64,000 bases of DNA, from contig CAWJPY010000002.1 in the NCBI GenBank assembly GCA_963844865.1, forward strand, positions 77,739 through 141,738, written 5' to 3'. Below, in pieces: positions 13,277 through 22,885 of the stretch. A model generated the notes under the pieces. The model did not search any database. It was not told the origin of the DNA and was given only the letters and a program-made list of their open reading frames with translations. Positions within the stretch are counted from its first letter, which is position 1. Every line of letters begins with the position of its first letter. This DNA comes from CAWJPY01 sp963844865 (GTDB lineage: Bacteria > Acidobacteriota > Thermoanaerobaculia > Thermoanaerobaculales > Sulfomarinibacteraceae). A program made the position numbers and the translations under genes.

Positions 13277-14283
13277 TCAGCGCCAATCCTGCTCCGGGGC
13301 CGGCCGGTTGTCCAGGATGGCCTCGATGCGCTCCATGACCTCCGGCGTGAGGCGCTCGACCACCTCGGCGGCGGCCAGGTTCTCCCGCACCTGCTCCGGC
13401 CGGGACGCGCCTGTGATCACCGTGCTCACCCGGGGGTTGGCGAGACACCAGGCGAGGGCGAGCTGGGCCAGGGAGCAACCGAGGTCGGCGGCCACCGGCT
13501 CGAGAGCTGCGCACCTTGTCGATGCTGGCCTTGGGCCCGCCTCGCCCTCGAAACGGGAGCGCAGCCACTCGTAGCCCGGCAGGGTCGCCCGCGATCCCTC
13601 GGGGATGCCCTCGTTGTACTTGCCGGTGAGGAGGCCGCCGGCGAGCGGGCTCCAGATGGTCGTGCCCAGCCCGATCTCCTCGTAGAGAGGGGCGTACTCC
13701 CGCTCGACGCGCTCGCGGTGGAGCATGTTGTACTGGGGCTGCTCCATGAGGGGCGGGACCAGGTGCTCGCGGCGGGCCACGTGGTAGGCCTCGCATGATC
13801 CGGGTCGCGCGCTCCACTCGCTGGTGCCCCAGTACAGCGCCTTGCCCTGGGTGACGAGGATGGTTCATGGCCCACACCGTCTCCTCGACCGGCGTGTGCA
13901 GGTCGGCCCGGTGGCAGAAGACGAGGTCCACGTAGTCCAGGCCGAGCCGGGCGAGGGCGGCCTCGGTGCCCTCGAGGACGTGCTTGCGCGAGAGGCCGCT
14001 GTCCGATTGGGTCCCTCTGCCGCCCCAGAAGATCTTGGTGGAGATGACCACGTAGTCGGGACGCGCCCAGCCGGAGGAGCGCAGGACCCGCCCCATGATC
14101 TCCTCGGAGCGACCGTGCGGCGTAGGCCTCCGCGTTGTCGAAGAAGTTGACGCCGGCGTCGTAGGCCATGTGCATGCAGTCGGCCGCCAGCTTCTCGTCG
14201 AGCTGGGTGCCGAAGGTCACCCACGAGCCGAGGGACAGCGCCGAGACCTCGAGACCGGATCGGCCAAGGTGGCGATACTCCAT
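13277..14283 (-). CDS. Aldo/keto reductase (Kv-beta/YghZ-like), frameshifted
   Basis: An NADPH-dependent oxidoreductase of the TIM-barrel AKR family. The N-terminus is MEYRHLGRSGLEVSALSLGSW, followed by NFFDNAEAYA with the catalytic Asp and Tyr, YVVISTKIFWG with the catalytic Lys, and the C-terminal cofactor region AWCLANPRVSTVITGASRPEQV. These features match the potassium-channel beta-subunit-like subgroup. The frame changes near 14,112, around 13,865 and 13,795, and twice near 13,510-13,540, yet every conserved block is present, giving about 330 residues in total. ATG 14283 has GGAGGGAGG upstream. Sequence error is the likely cause of the breaks. Confidence 0.85.
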
Positions 14284-14414
14284 GGAACCCTCCCTCCTCA
14301 CAAGAGGCGCGAGCGCACCGTCAAATTCCCGGCCCAGGGGCTCCTTCATTCACGAGCCTGATACCGAATGGCCCAGGAGGAGGGCGGGAGGTCAGCCCCC
14401 CGGTGGCACCCGAG

Positions 14415-14431
14415 CCTTCATCGGGGGTTGC
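14415..14431 (+). repeat. 17-bp direct repeat, left copy flanking ppc
   Basis: CCTTCATCGGGGGTTGC lies 10 bases beyond the ppc stop codon. An identical copy is at 17,177-17,193, just upstream of the ppc start. Function unknown. Confidence 0.6.
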
Positions 14432-14441
14432 GGAGTGTGGT

Positions 14442-17141
14442 TTACCCCGTGTTGCGCAGGCCGCGCGCGATGCCGCGCAGGGTCGTGAAGAGCGCCTCCT
14501 CCAGCTCCGGGTCCTCGCGCCCGCTCTCGCGCCACCGTCGCAGCAGGTCCACCTGGACCAGGCTCATGGGATCCACGTAGGGGTTGCGGAGGCGGATGGA
14601 GCGCTTGAGTATGGGCTCCCGGTCCAGGAGCTCGTCCTCGTCCTGCAGGCGAAGCACCAGGTCCCGGGTGCGTTCGAAGCGGCTCCGGATGTCGGTGAAC
14701 AAGGCGCTCGCCGTCCTCCCCGGCCAGCCGCGCGTACTCGGCCGCGATCCCCATGTCGGCCTTGGCGAGCACCATCTCCACGTCGCCGAGGAGGATGGCG
14801 AAGAAAGGCCAGCCCTCGGCCATAGCGCGCAACGTGTCCTCGCCGTGCTCCCTGGACGCGGCCGCCAGACCGGCTCCGAGGTCCAACCAGCCGGGCAGCA
14901 CGTGACGGCTCTGCATCCAGGCGAAGACCCAGGGGATGGCGCGGAGGTCGTCGATCCCACTCGTGGGTCCGGCGGGACGCCGGCCGCGAGCCGATGGGCA
15001 TGCGCTCGATGACGTCGATGGGCGTGGCGGCGCGGAAGTAGGCGATAGAAATACGGGGTCGTCGTAGATGAGGCCGCGGTACGCGTTCTGGCCGTCGCGG
15101 CGATGGATGCGCATCACCTCTCGCCAGGAGGGTCGGACGGTGCTTCCACGCGGTCGCCGAGCGCGGTCGCCTCCAGCACGGCGCCGAGCATCAGCTCGAG
15201 AGTGCGCCGGGCGATGTCGGCAGGCCGTATCGGAGATTGATCATCTCCCCTTGCTCGGTGACCGCAGGCGGCCGCGCACCGCCCCCCAGGGCTCCGCGAG
15301 GATGGCCTCCCGGGGCTTGAGACCCGCCACGGCCGACGGTGCCGCCCGGCCGTGGAAGATCGTGAGGTCCACCCGCGTGCTGGCCACCTCGACCATGGAC
15401 TCCTGAGCCTCGTAGAGCGCCCAGCGGGAGGCGGCGATGCCCGAGATCTTGCTCGAGTCGGAGTAGCCGATCATGACCACCTGGCGGTCGCCGCGCCCGC
15501 GAGGTGACGGACGGTAGGTGGCGTCGGAGAGCATGGCCTGCAGATAGGGCCCCGCCTGCTCCAGGTCGTCCACCGTCTCCACGAGGGGTGCGATGTCGAG
15601 GGGAAGCGCGCCGTCGGCGTCTCTGAGAGACCGGCGGCGCGGGCCAAGAGCAGCACCGCCAGGCACGTCGTCGGCGCCGTGGGCCATGGAGATGATGTAG
15701 GGGCCGATCGCCTCCTCGCCGTAACGAGGACTGGGCGGCGGCGATGGCGCGAAGACGTCGAGCGTGGAGCTGCACTCCTCGCTGAGGTCCGTCGGTGGTT
15801 CCACGGCGCCTTCGCCCAGGGCGGCCTGCAGCCGGTCGCGTCCGCTCCTCGCCGGGCAGGTCGGCAAACTCGTCCACACCCAGCAGCTCGCCCACCACGC
15901 GCCGGTGGACCAGGCTGTCCTGGCGCACGTCCAACGTCGCGAGGTGGAACCGAAGACGTCGAGGCGCCGGAGGAGGTTCTCCACCTCCGCCAGAGGGATG
16001 AGCGCCTGTGAGAGCGCAGGCTGGAGGAAGAGCTCCAGGTCGTCGGCGAGCTCGGCGGGTGACCCGTAACCCTCGACGGCGTCCTCCTCGGTGGCCTCCA
16101 GACGCGCCCACATGAGCCACAGCAACGTTCGGTAGGGCATCTGTCGGTAGCGCTGGGGATGTCCTGCCACACTCGGGCAAGAGATCGCGTAGTCCGCACC
16201 GCTGCTGCACCTCGTCGTCGATTTAGGGATGCGACTGGTGAGGCGGTGAAGAGCGGCGCACTGCGCGGTACTCTCGCAGGACAGCTCACGCTGCGCTCAA
16301 GCGTGGCGAGAGACGTGCTCCGCACGAGTTGGGGTTGCTATTATGTGCGCCACTAGCTGCGAAGCGGACACGGGGCCACGGCACGGCTCGGTGAGCGCGC
16401 CACGCGCGGCGCCGTCAGCGCCCGCTCCAGCTCGTCATGGAGGTCGCGGAGAGACGCCGTACACGCACGTCGGAGAGGTAGAACACCGACGTGCTCCACC
16501 TCGTCGGCGACGGTGGGCCGACCGGGTGGCTGCTCCTCGGTCTGCCAGATCAGGGTCACCGTCTCCCGCAGGAGATGCCTGGTCCGCCGCCTCTTCGGCG
16601 GGTGTGCGATCCGCGAGGGTGAGCTGCCGCACCAGCTCCTCGCGCCACCCGCTGCTCCTTGACCAGGATGGTGCGCCGCGTGGCCTCGGTGGGGTGCGCG
16701 GTGAGCACCGGCTCGACCAGGATTGAGCGTACGAGCCGGAGCTGCTGGTCGATGCCCACCCCGGCGGCAACCAGGTTGCGGCTGACCGCGGCAAGGCTGC
16801 CGGGTTGTGGGCGTTCGGGGTCGAGCGCGTAGTCACGGCGCCGCTGAACCCGGTGCACCTGCTCGGCCAGGTTGACCAGGGAGAAGTAGGCCGAGAAGGC
16901 GCGCACGAGCGCACGTGCCCCCGCCGGTTCCAGCCCGTCCAGCTGCCGCGCCAGCTCGTCCACCGGACCGTCCTCGCGGCGGCGGGCGATGGCCGCGGTG
17001 CGCGCGCTCTCGACCCGTACGAAGAGCCCCCGTCCGCCCTGCTCCTCCAGCACTGTCCCCGAGCAGGCGCCAGAGCCGACTGACGTCCCGACGCAGGGGC
17101 TCGTCCAGGTCGGAAAAGGAGATCGGGCGCTCCCGGGACAT
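14442..17141 (-). CDS. ppc: Phosphoenolpyruvate carboxylase (heavily frameshifted, active-site block garbled)
   Basis: PEP carboxylase makes oxaloacetate from PEP and bicarbonate, an anaplerotic step. Recognisable parts, in order, are the MSRERPISFSDLDEPLRRDV start, VLTAHPTEATRRTIL with the catalytic His, LIWQTEEQ, the YRQMPYRTLLWLMWARLEA stretch, GYSDSSKISGIAASRWALYE, a broken FHGRGGTVGRGG region near 15,320, REAILAEPWGAVRGRLR, TEQGEMINLRYGL, and the family-typical terminus RGIARGLRNTG. There are at least ten frame changes. Around 16,190-16,400 the expected GSWIGGDRDGNP block is present only as a scrambled trace, with in-frame stops. The footprint of about 2.7 kb is normal for the family. 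It could be a true decaying gene, but the flanking genes show the same indel type. Confidence 0.85.
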
Positions 17142-17176
17142 GGCGCGAGGCTAGCACGATGCCGGCGGCGCCCGGA

Positions 17177-17193
17177 CCTTCATCGGGGGTTGC
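17177..17193 (+). repeat. 17-bp direct repeat, right copy flanking ppc
   Basis: Identical to 14,415-14,431. It lies 36 bases upstream of the ppc start, so the two copies bracket this single gene. A shorter match (ATCGGGGGTTGC) occurs just before the GH13 gene near 26,393. Confidence 0.6.
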
Positions 17194-17241
17194 CCCATAC
17201 ACCCGAGCCGAGAAATGTGCCAAGCTTGCTGTTGTGCCTAA

Positions 17242-17254
17242 AATTCTGAGAATT
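17242..17254. promoter_or_regulatory. Inverted repeat upstream of the nine-heme cytochrome
   Basis: AATTCT-G-AGAATT is a perfect 6+1+6 dyad in an AT-rich island about 135 bases before the cytochrome start. It could be an operator; no known factor is matched. Confidence 0.35.
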
Positions 17255-17388
17255 CGTCTCTCATGTAACAACGCTATTGAAACCGGGAAAAGCAGATGAT
17301 AGATTCTCATGTGCTCAAGCGTTGGAGGTTCTTCAAAGAAACCGCAGCAGCGGTGGCTCTACCGGAAAATACGAGCGAGGAGGAAGTT

Positions 17389-20300
17389 ATGTGCGATTCG
17401 AGGTGTCGTCCAACCCGTTGGTTGGCGCTGGTAGCGGCGTTCGCCGCGGTGGTACTCGGGCCTGCGTTGAGCGCCGATGCGGCGGCGGTCGACGTCAGCT
17501 TCGAGGTGAGCGGGAACGCGGTGCCGGGCGGCACCGTGACCGTGGCTGCCACCGTCGACATCACGGACGGCTCGACCTTGCAGTCAGTGACCTGGAGCCA
17601 GGTCTCGGGCGTACCTGCGACCCTTTCCGGGGTGAACACCAACACCGTGACCGCGGTGTTGGGTCCGGAGAGCGCGTACAAGGCCAGACTCATCGAGGTC
17701 CTGTCCGAGCCGCCCATCGGGCCCGATCAGCTCCCCCCCAATGTCCCCGTCCCCCCGGCCGACGAGGAGTTCGTGGGCGGTCTCCAGAACCGCTTCCAGC
17801 TCGTGGCCACCAACCCCCTGGCCCTCGAGCACACCGCGGCGGTGGGCCTGCAGCTCGAGGTCGTCACGACTTCCGGGACCTATGACGTGGAGACCGACGT
17901 GGCCACCACCATCCCCTGGACGGAGACCAGGGGGATCCGCAACGTGCCGGTCGGCGTGCGGGTGCTACTGCACGGCAAGGACCAGGCGTCCTATGACTGG
18001 ACCCTCACCCCTGCGGCCGGCTCCAGCGCCACGCTCGCGGATGCGACCACCCAGGACCCCGAGTTCACCCCTGACGTGGCCGGTGTGTACGAGGTGAACG
18101 TGACCCAGCTGTCCGACAGCAGCGTGGTCAACATGATCATCTACGCCGGCACCTGGAAGGGCGTGATCGTGGGCGAAGACGCCGACGGCCGGCCGATCGC
18201 CGACCCGGCATGCCTCAACTGCCACAACGGCAGCGTGGCTCCGGACGTGTTCACCCCGTGGGCCCACTCCGGGCACGCCGAGATCTTCACCCAGAACATC
18301 GATGATGCTGCGAGCACCCATTACGGGCCGAGCTGCTTCTCGTGCCACACCGTGGGCTTCAACCTGAAGGCGGACAATAACGGCTTCGATGACCAGGCCA
18401 ACTACCAGGCCTTCCTCGACGCCAACCTCTTCAACAACGGCCGCACGGACAACTGGGCCACCATGCTGACCGAGTTCCCGGATCTCGCCCGGCTGGCCAA
18501 CATCCAGTGCGAGAACTGCCACGGACCGCAGAACAGCCCCGCCCACGCCAACGGCGCGCCGCGGGTGAGCCTCTCCTCCGATCTCTGTGGCACCTGCCAC
18601 GGCGAGCCGGCGCGCCACGGACGCTACCAGCAGTGGCAGCTCTCGGGCCATGCCAACTACGAGCTGGCCGGCGAGGAGGGGACGAACTCCAACTGCGCCC
18701 GCTGCCACAGCGCCAACGGCTTCATCCAGTGGGTGACCGACTTCGCCGCGGATCCCGACGCGAACGTCAACGTCACCTGGACCGCGGACGAGGTGCAGCC
18801 CCAGTCCTGCCAGGCCTGTCACCAGCCCCACGACGTGGGGACGACGTCCGGCGGGCCCGAGACCAACGCCAAGGTGCGCATCATGGGCAACACCCCCGTG
18901 CTGGTGGCCGGCTTCCAGGCCACCGACGTGGGCAAGGGCGCCGTCTGCATGACCTGCCACAACTCGCGGCGGGGCCTGCGCAACGACGCCACGTTCGATC
19001 GCTCGGACGCAGCCCGCGCGACCCATCCGGGCCCGCAGGCGGACGTCCTCATGGGCCAGAACGCGTACTTCGTGAAGGTCGGCACACGGGGCTTCCACTC
19101 CGAGGTGGAGGACACCTGCGTGGCCTGCCACATGGAGAAGACCCCGCCGCCGGCGTCGCTGTCCTATGAGCGTCGGGGGCACCAACCACACCTTCTACGC
19201 CAGCGAGACCATCTGCTCGGACTGCCACTCAGTGATCACCGCCGAGACCGTCCAGGGGCCGGTGGAGGCCAAGCTGGAGGAGCTGAAGGCGTCCGTCGAG
19301 GCGGAGCTGATCCGGCTCATGGGCCAGCAGATCGCCCTCGACCGGACCATCGATCTCGGCGGCCAGGCCACGATCGCCGATCCCTCGGACATCGTCAGCG
19401 TCGACTTCGTCGACTACCACGGTGGTCAGGGCATGTCCGTCAGCCTCAGTGACGGCATGGTGGTGGGTCCCGTGGGGATGACGAGCGTCAAGGTGACCCA
19501 GCCGAGTGGGGGCTCCTTCGGTCTCTACGACGTGGCCGACTCCAGACTGCCCAAGGCCGGCTGGAACTACCTCCTGCTTGAGGCCGACGGCAGCAAGGGC
19601 GTCCACAACCCGGCCTTCGCCAACGCCATCCTCGACGCCTCCGAGACGGCCATCAAGAACCTGGAGGCGGGCATCCCCGAGGCCGCCGCACCGCCTCAGG
19701 CCGGCGAAGGCGCGGTGGCGTGCATGTCCTCGCACGTGTACTGGACCGAGATCGCGGCCCACAACCAGGCGCCCGACGGGAGCACCTGGAAGACCGACAT
19801 GATCACCAGGAACACGACCTCGTCGCCCGCGGACGTGGAGTTCATCCTCCACACGTCGTCCGGCGACGTCACGAACAGCCAGGGCGTCCAGGGTGGGGCC
19901 CAGGGCGTCTTCGAGGACGTGGTGGGAATGATGGGCGTGACCGGCAAGGGGGCCATGGAGATCTGCTCCGACCAGCCCCTCGAGGTCGTCTCCCGGATCT
20001 TCAACCAGTCCGACAAGGGGACCTACGGCCAGTTCATGGACGGCCATCGGGGCGGCACCGGCATGGCGGCGGGCGACTCCGCGATGCTCCTGGGCCTGCG
20101 CCAGAGCGCAGGCGCGTTCCGGACCAATATCAGCGTCACCAACACCGGCAAGGACGTTGCCCAGGTCCGGATAACCCTCTACGTCTCGGACGGCACCGAG
20201 CTCACCAGCTATGACCTCACGGTGGGGTCGGGGATGGTGGTCCAGGACCTGCAGCCGTTCAAGACCCGCGCCAACCGCCCGGACCTCGGCTTCGGCTTCG

Positions 20301-20398
20301 CACTGGTGGAGGTCGTGGACGGCTCCGGCGTGTTCACCTCGGCATCCGTGGCCGACGACGTCACCAACGACGCGACGACCATTCCCATGAAGCGGTAG
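17389..20398 (+). CDS. Secreted nine-heme c-type cytochrome with non-heme C-terminal domain (one frameshift)
   Basis: A probable periplasmic or extracellular electron carrier of about 1,000 residues. A signal peptide (LALVAAFAAVVLGPALSADA) is followed by about 235 residues of beta-rich, heme-free sequence. Nine CxxCH motifs follow: CLNCH 275, CFSCH 316, CENCH 374, CGTCH 400, CARCH 436, CQACH 474, CMTCH 520, CVACH 577 and CSDCH about 609. The frame shifts between the eighth and ninth motifs at about 19,168 (one base extra or two missing), after which the ninth heme and a roughly 390-residue tail are open. The tail holds a SHVYWTEIAAHN region and ends with ASVADDVTNDATTIPM, a pattern I associate with secreted acidobacterial proteins. 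ATG 17389 has GAGGAGG upstream. The gene faces the mtr operon convergently across repeats. Confidence 0.85.
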
Positions 20399-20421
20399 GG
20401 CCACTCACCGCATACATCACG

Positions 20422-20447
20422 AGGGCGGCAGCTCCGGCTGCCGCCCT
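20422..20447 (+). terminator. Hairpin terminator of the nine-heme cytochrome gene
   Basis: An 11-bp perfect stem, AGGGCGGCAGC / GCTGCCGCCCT, with a TCCG loop is followed by CCTTCTTTG. It lies 24 bases after the stop. Confidence 0.8.
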
Positions 20448-20929
20448 CCTTCTTTGTGGACGAGACAGCGTCGGTCAGCAATCCGCGAAGCCTCGCTTCG
20501 GCAGTGCCAGAGAGGGTGCCTGGCACGCCGTTTTGCTTCGATGAGGGGCGGATCGCTTCATTCGAAAGCGTGCCTGGCACCCACTCTGGCCTACCCGAAG
20601 CGAGAACCTTCGCAATACGCCGATTCTGTCGGCGCGTTCCCCGAGGTTGTCACCCCTGACGATGTTTCGGACCCTGTGCTCCCCTCCCGCGTGACGCCCC
20701 ACCGCCGAAAATCGTCAGGAGTGGCACGCCCGGGTACGCGCCGTTCTGTCGAGGGCCGCTGATTCCTGCCGCGGAATGCTGCCGCGGAACGCGGAACACA
20801 GAATCGGACACGGACGCGGACGCGGGATGTGCTACCGCCAATCACGGATTGGATGCCATCAGTTGACGGCAGACAAGGAACAGGGGGCCTCGCGGCCCCC
20901 TGTGGATGTCGGTAGTCGTGTCGGGCGGC
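20448..20929. repeat. Gene-free repeat region, including REPIN-like hairpin copy A (20,492-20,604)
   Basis: No gene is seen. A long imperfect palindrome spans 20,492-20,604. The outer arms are CTCGCTTCGG / CCGAAGCGAG (perfect, 10 bp). The inner arms are CCAGAGAGGGTGCCTGGCAC (20,507-20,526) and its near-inverse at 20,570-20,589, around a 43-base loop. The sequence onward to about 20,760 is similar to 36,400-36,560. A GGACGC-type run follows at 20,803-20,830. The structure resembles two REP sequences in inverted order (a REPIN), which in other genomes are mobilised by RAYT transposases; none is encoded here. Confidence 0.7.
20880..20903 (-). terminator. Hairpin terminator of the mtr operon
   Basis: A 10-bp perfect stem, ACAGGGGGCC / GGCCCCCTGT, with a TCGC loop lies 26 bases past the mtrB stop. 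Confidence 0.75.
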
Positions 20930-22876
20930 CTACATCTTGACGCGCAGGAAGGCGCCCCAGCGGGTGGCGTCGAAGTCGGCGAGGGAGAACAGGTCCTCCC
21001 GGTAGCGGTGGTCCTCGTACTCCACGGCAAGGCCGAAGGTCTCGGTGAAGTCATAGAACACCCGCCCGAAGACCCGCTTGAGCTGGAACGGGAAGGAGCC
21101 GTCGTTGTTGAAGTGCGAGTAGCCGCCGGTGACGCCGAAGCGGTCCTTCTGCCAGCCGATGCTGCCCTCCCACATCTCGCCGTCGTCGGCGTACAGGGAC
21201 GGCGCGACGGTGAAGTCCTCGGGGTGGCGGATGAGGATCGAGGTGTCGGTCTTGTAGCGGTCCCAGGCCGCCCTCAGGGTCATGGGCGACACCGGGTGGA
21301 CACCCACGTCCAGGGCGTAGTGGGTGGTCTTGCCGTCGTAGGCCACGCCGGAGCCGGAGTTGTCCCAGTCGATGCGCTCCGCGGTGGCGGTGAAGTCGAG
21401 CCACGAGGTGACGTTTCCGCCCAGGCGTCCACGGTAGCGGCTGCGGTCCAGGTAGTCGGTGCGGACCACGATCTTGTCGGCGTCGTCCCAGGAGCCGTCC
21501 AGGACGAGCTTGAGGGGGCCGAGGCCCACCTCGGCGCCGAGGCCGTACCTGTCGACGCTGCGCTTGAACGTCCCGCCCTGGCCGTCGGGAAGCACGATCT
21601 CGGCCGCACCCTCGGACACATCGAGGTCCGAGTCGGTGGTGGCCCAGTTCGCCCACAGGCGGAGGGGGCCGAGATCCCTCACCTGCACCCTGACATCGAC
21701 GGTCTCGTCGTTGCGCTCGATGCGGTTGCGGTTCTCCACCAGCCGGCTGACGTCACCGGTGTCGATGCCGGAGAAGGTCATGGTCTCGAGGTAGAGGCTC
21801 GAGATCATGGTGAAGCCCTCGAGCTCGCGGTGGTGCTTCTCGTAGCCCACGTCGACGGTGAGCTGGTCGCCGAAGTCCCAGCCGACCTGCAGCCCGCCGC
21901 GCCAGTAGGGGTTGGACGTGTGGCTCGCCACCGAGTCGTCGAGCCCCTGGAAGTACTGCAGGATCTGGTAGGAGACGAGGCTCCCGGTCAGGCTTTCCTG
22001 GACCGAGGTGTCGGCGTCGTAGTCGGCGCGAGCGTAGGACAGGTCGACGCGCCCGTGGCCGGCGAAGCGACCGTTCACCTGCACCGTGGTCACCGGTGTG
22101 TCGGCGTCGGTGCGTACCGTGCGGTCCAGGGTGTCGAGGAGCTGCTCCTGACCAAGAATGGGGCCGGGGAAGTTGCCCTGCTCGCCTCCCGGTACGAGGT
22201 GCAGGCGCTCGCGGTCGCTGTAGTCGCGCCAGCCCTGGATCACGGCTCCGCGGAAGGTGCCGGCGTGGAAGGCGATCCCGGCCCGGAGCTCCTTCTCGGT
22301 CTGCTCGGACTCGGAGTTCAACCGGAACTCGTTCTGGCCCACGTGATAGGTGGTCTGCCGCGGCCCGTCGTAGCGGTTCCAGCGATAGCCCACGATGGGA
22401 GTGATGGCGTGACCGGGCAGGATCTGGAGCTCCATGTCCACGATGTCACGGTCGCGATTCAGGGTGTGCTGACCAGGTATGACGCCCTCGTCGGCGAACG
22501 GGTTGGCGAAGGCCGGCAGGGCGCTGAAGTAGGCGAAGTGCAGGTAGCTGAGCCTCAGGCTGTAGGCGCCGTCGAGGTCCGAGGTCAACCGGAAGCGACC
22601 GGTGGGGCTGCCGCCGAAGCCGGAGGCGTCGATGCGGAGCTGGTCGAAGACGCCGATCGTGCCGTCGGTGTCGAGGACCGCCAGGGACAGGTCGTTGAGC
22701 ACGAAACCGTCCCGCTCATCCAACTGCGTTCGGTACATGTCCTGGTTGCCGGACACGTCCACCCACTGGTAGCCGAACTCCGCCTCACCGAAGGTGGACT
22801 GGGCGGCGGCTGGAACGGCGACGAGGACCACGCTCAGGAGAAGGGAGGCGGCGATCGAGATGCTTCGTGTGTTCAT
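20930..22876 (-). CDS. mtrB: MtrB/PioB-family outer-membrane beta-barrel of a porin-cytochrome conduit
   Basis: An outer-membrane porin that sheathes a decaheme cytochrome so electrons can cross the outer membrane. The 648-residue protein has a signal peptide (MNTRSISIAASLLLSVVLVAVPAAAQ), then dense alternating amphipathic strands with aromatic girdles (for example YSLRLSYLHFAYFSAL and RLWANWATTDSDLDVS) to the very end (FLRVKM). The length is close to Shewanella MtrB (about 700). The N-terminal CxxC seen in some MtrB proteins is absent. It lies nine bases behind the periplasmic decaheme gene and is the last gene of a C-A-B operon. Identity rests on barrel character plus context more than on unique motifs. 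Confidence 0.85.
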   Translation of the reverse strand: MNTRSISIAASLLLSVVLVAVPAAAQSTFGEAEFGYQWVDVSGNQDMYRTQLDERDGFVLNDLSLAVLDTDGTIGVFDQLRIDASGFGGSPTGRFRLTSDLDGAYSLRLSYLHFAYFSALPAFANPFADEGVIPGQHTLNRDRDIVDMELQILPGHAITPIVGYRWNRYDGPRQTTYHVGQNEFRLNSESEQTEKELRAGIAFHAGTFRGAVIQGWRDYSDRERLHLVPGGEQGNFPGPILGQEQLLDTLDRTVRTDADTPVTTVQVNGRFAGHGRVDLSYARADYDADTSVQESLTGSLVSYQILQYFQGLDDSVASHTSNPYWRGGLQVGWDFGDQLTVDVGYEKHHRELEGFTMISSLYLETMTFSGIDTGDVSRLVENRNRIERNDETVDVRVQVRDLGPLRLWANWATTDSDLDVSEGAAEIVLPDGQGGTFKRSVDRYGLGAEVGLGPLKLVLDGSWDDADKIVVRTDYLDRSRYRGRLGGNVTSWLDFTATAERIDWDNSGSGVAYDGKTTHYALDVGVHPVSPMTLRAAWDRYKTDTSILIRHPEDFTVAPSLYADDGEMWEGSIGWQKDRFGVTGGYSHFNNDGSFPFQLKRVFGRVFYDFTETFGLAVEYEDHRYREDLFSLADFDATRWGAFLRVKM

Positions 22877-22885
22877 CGTCCCCTC

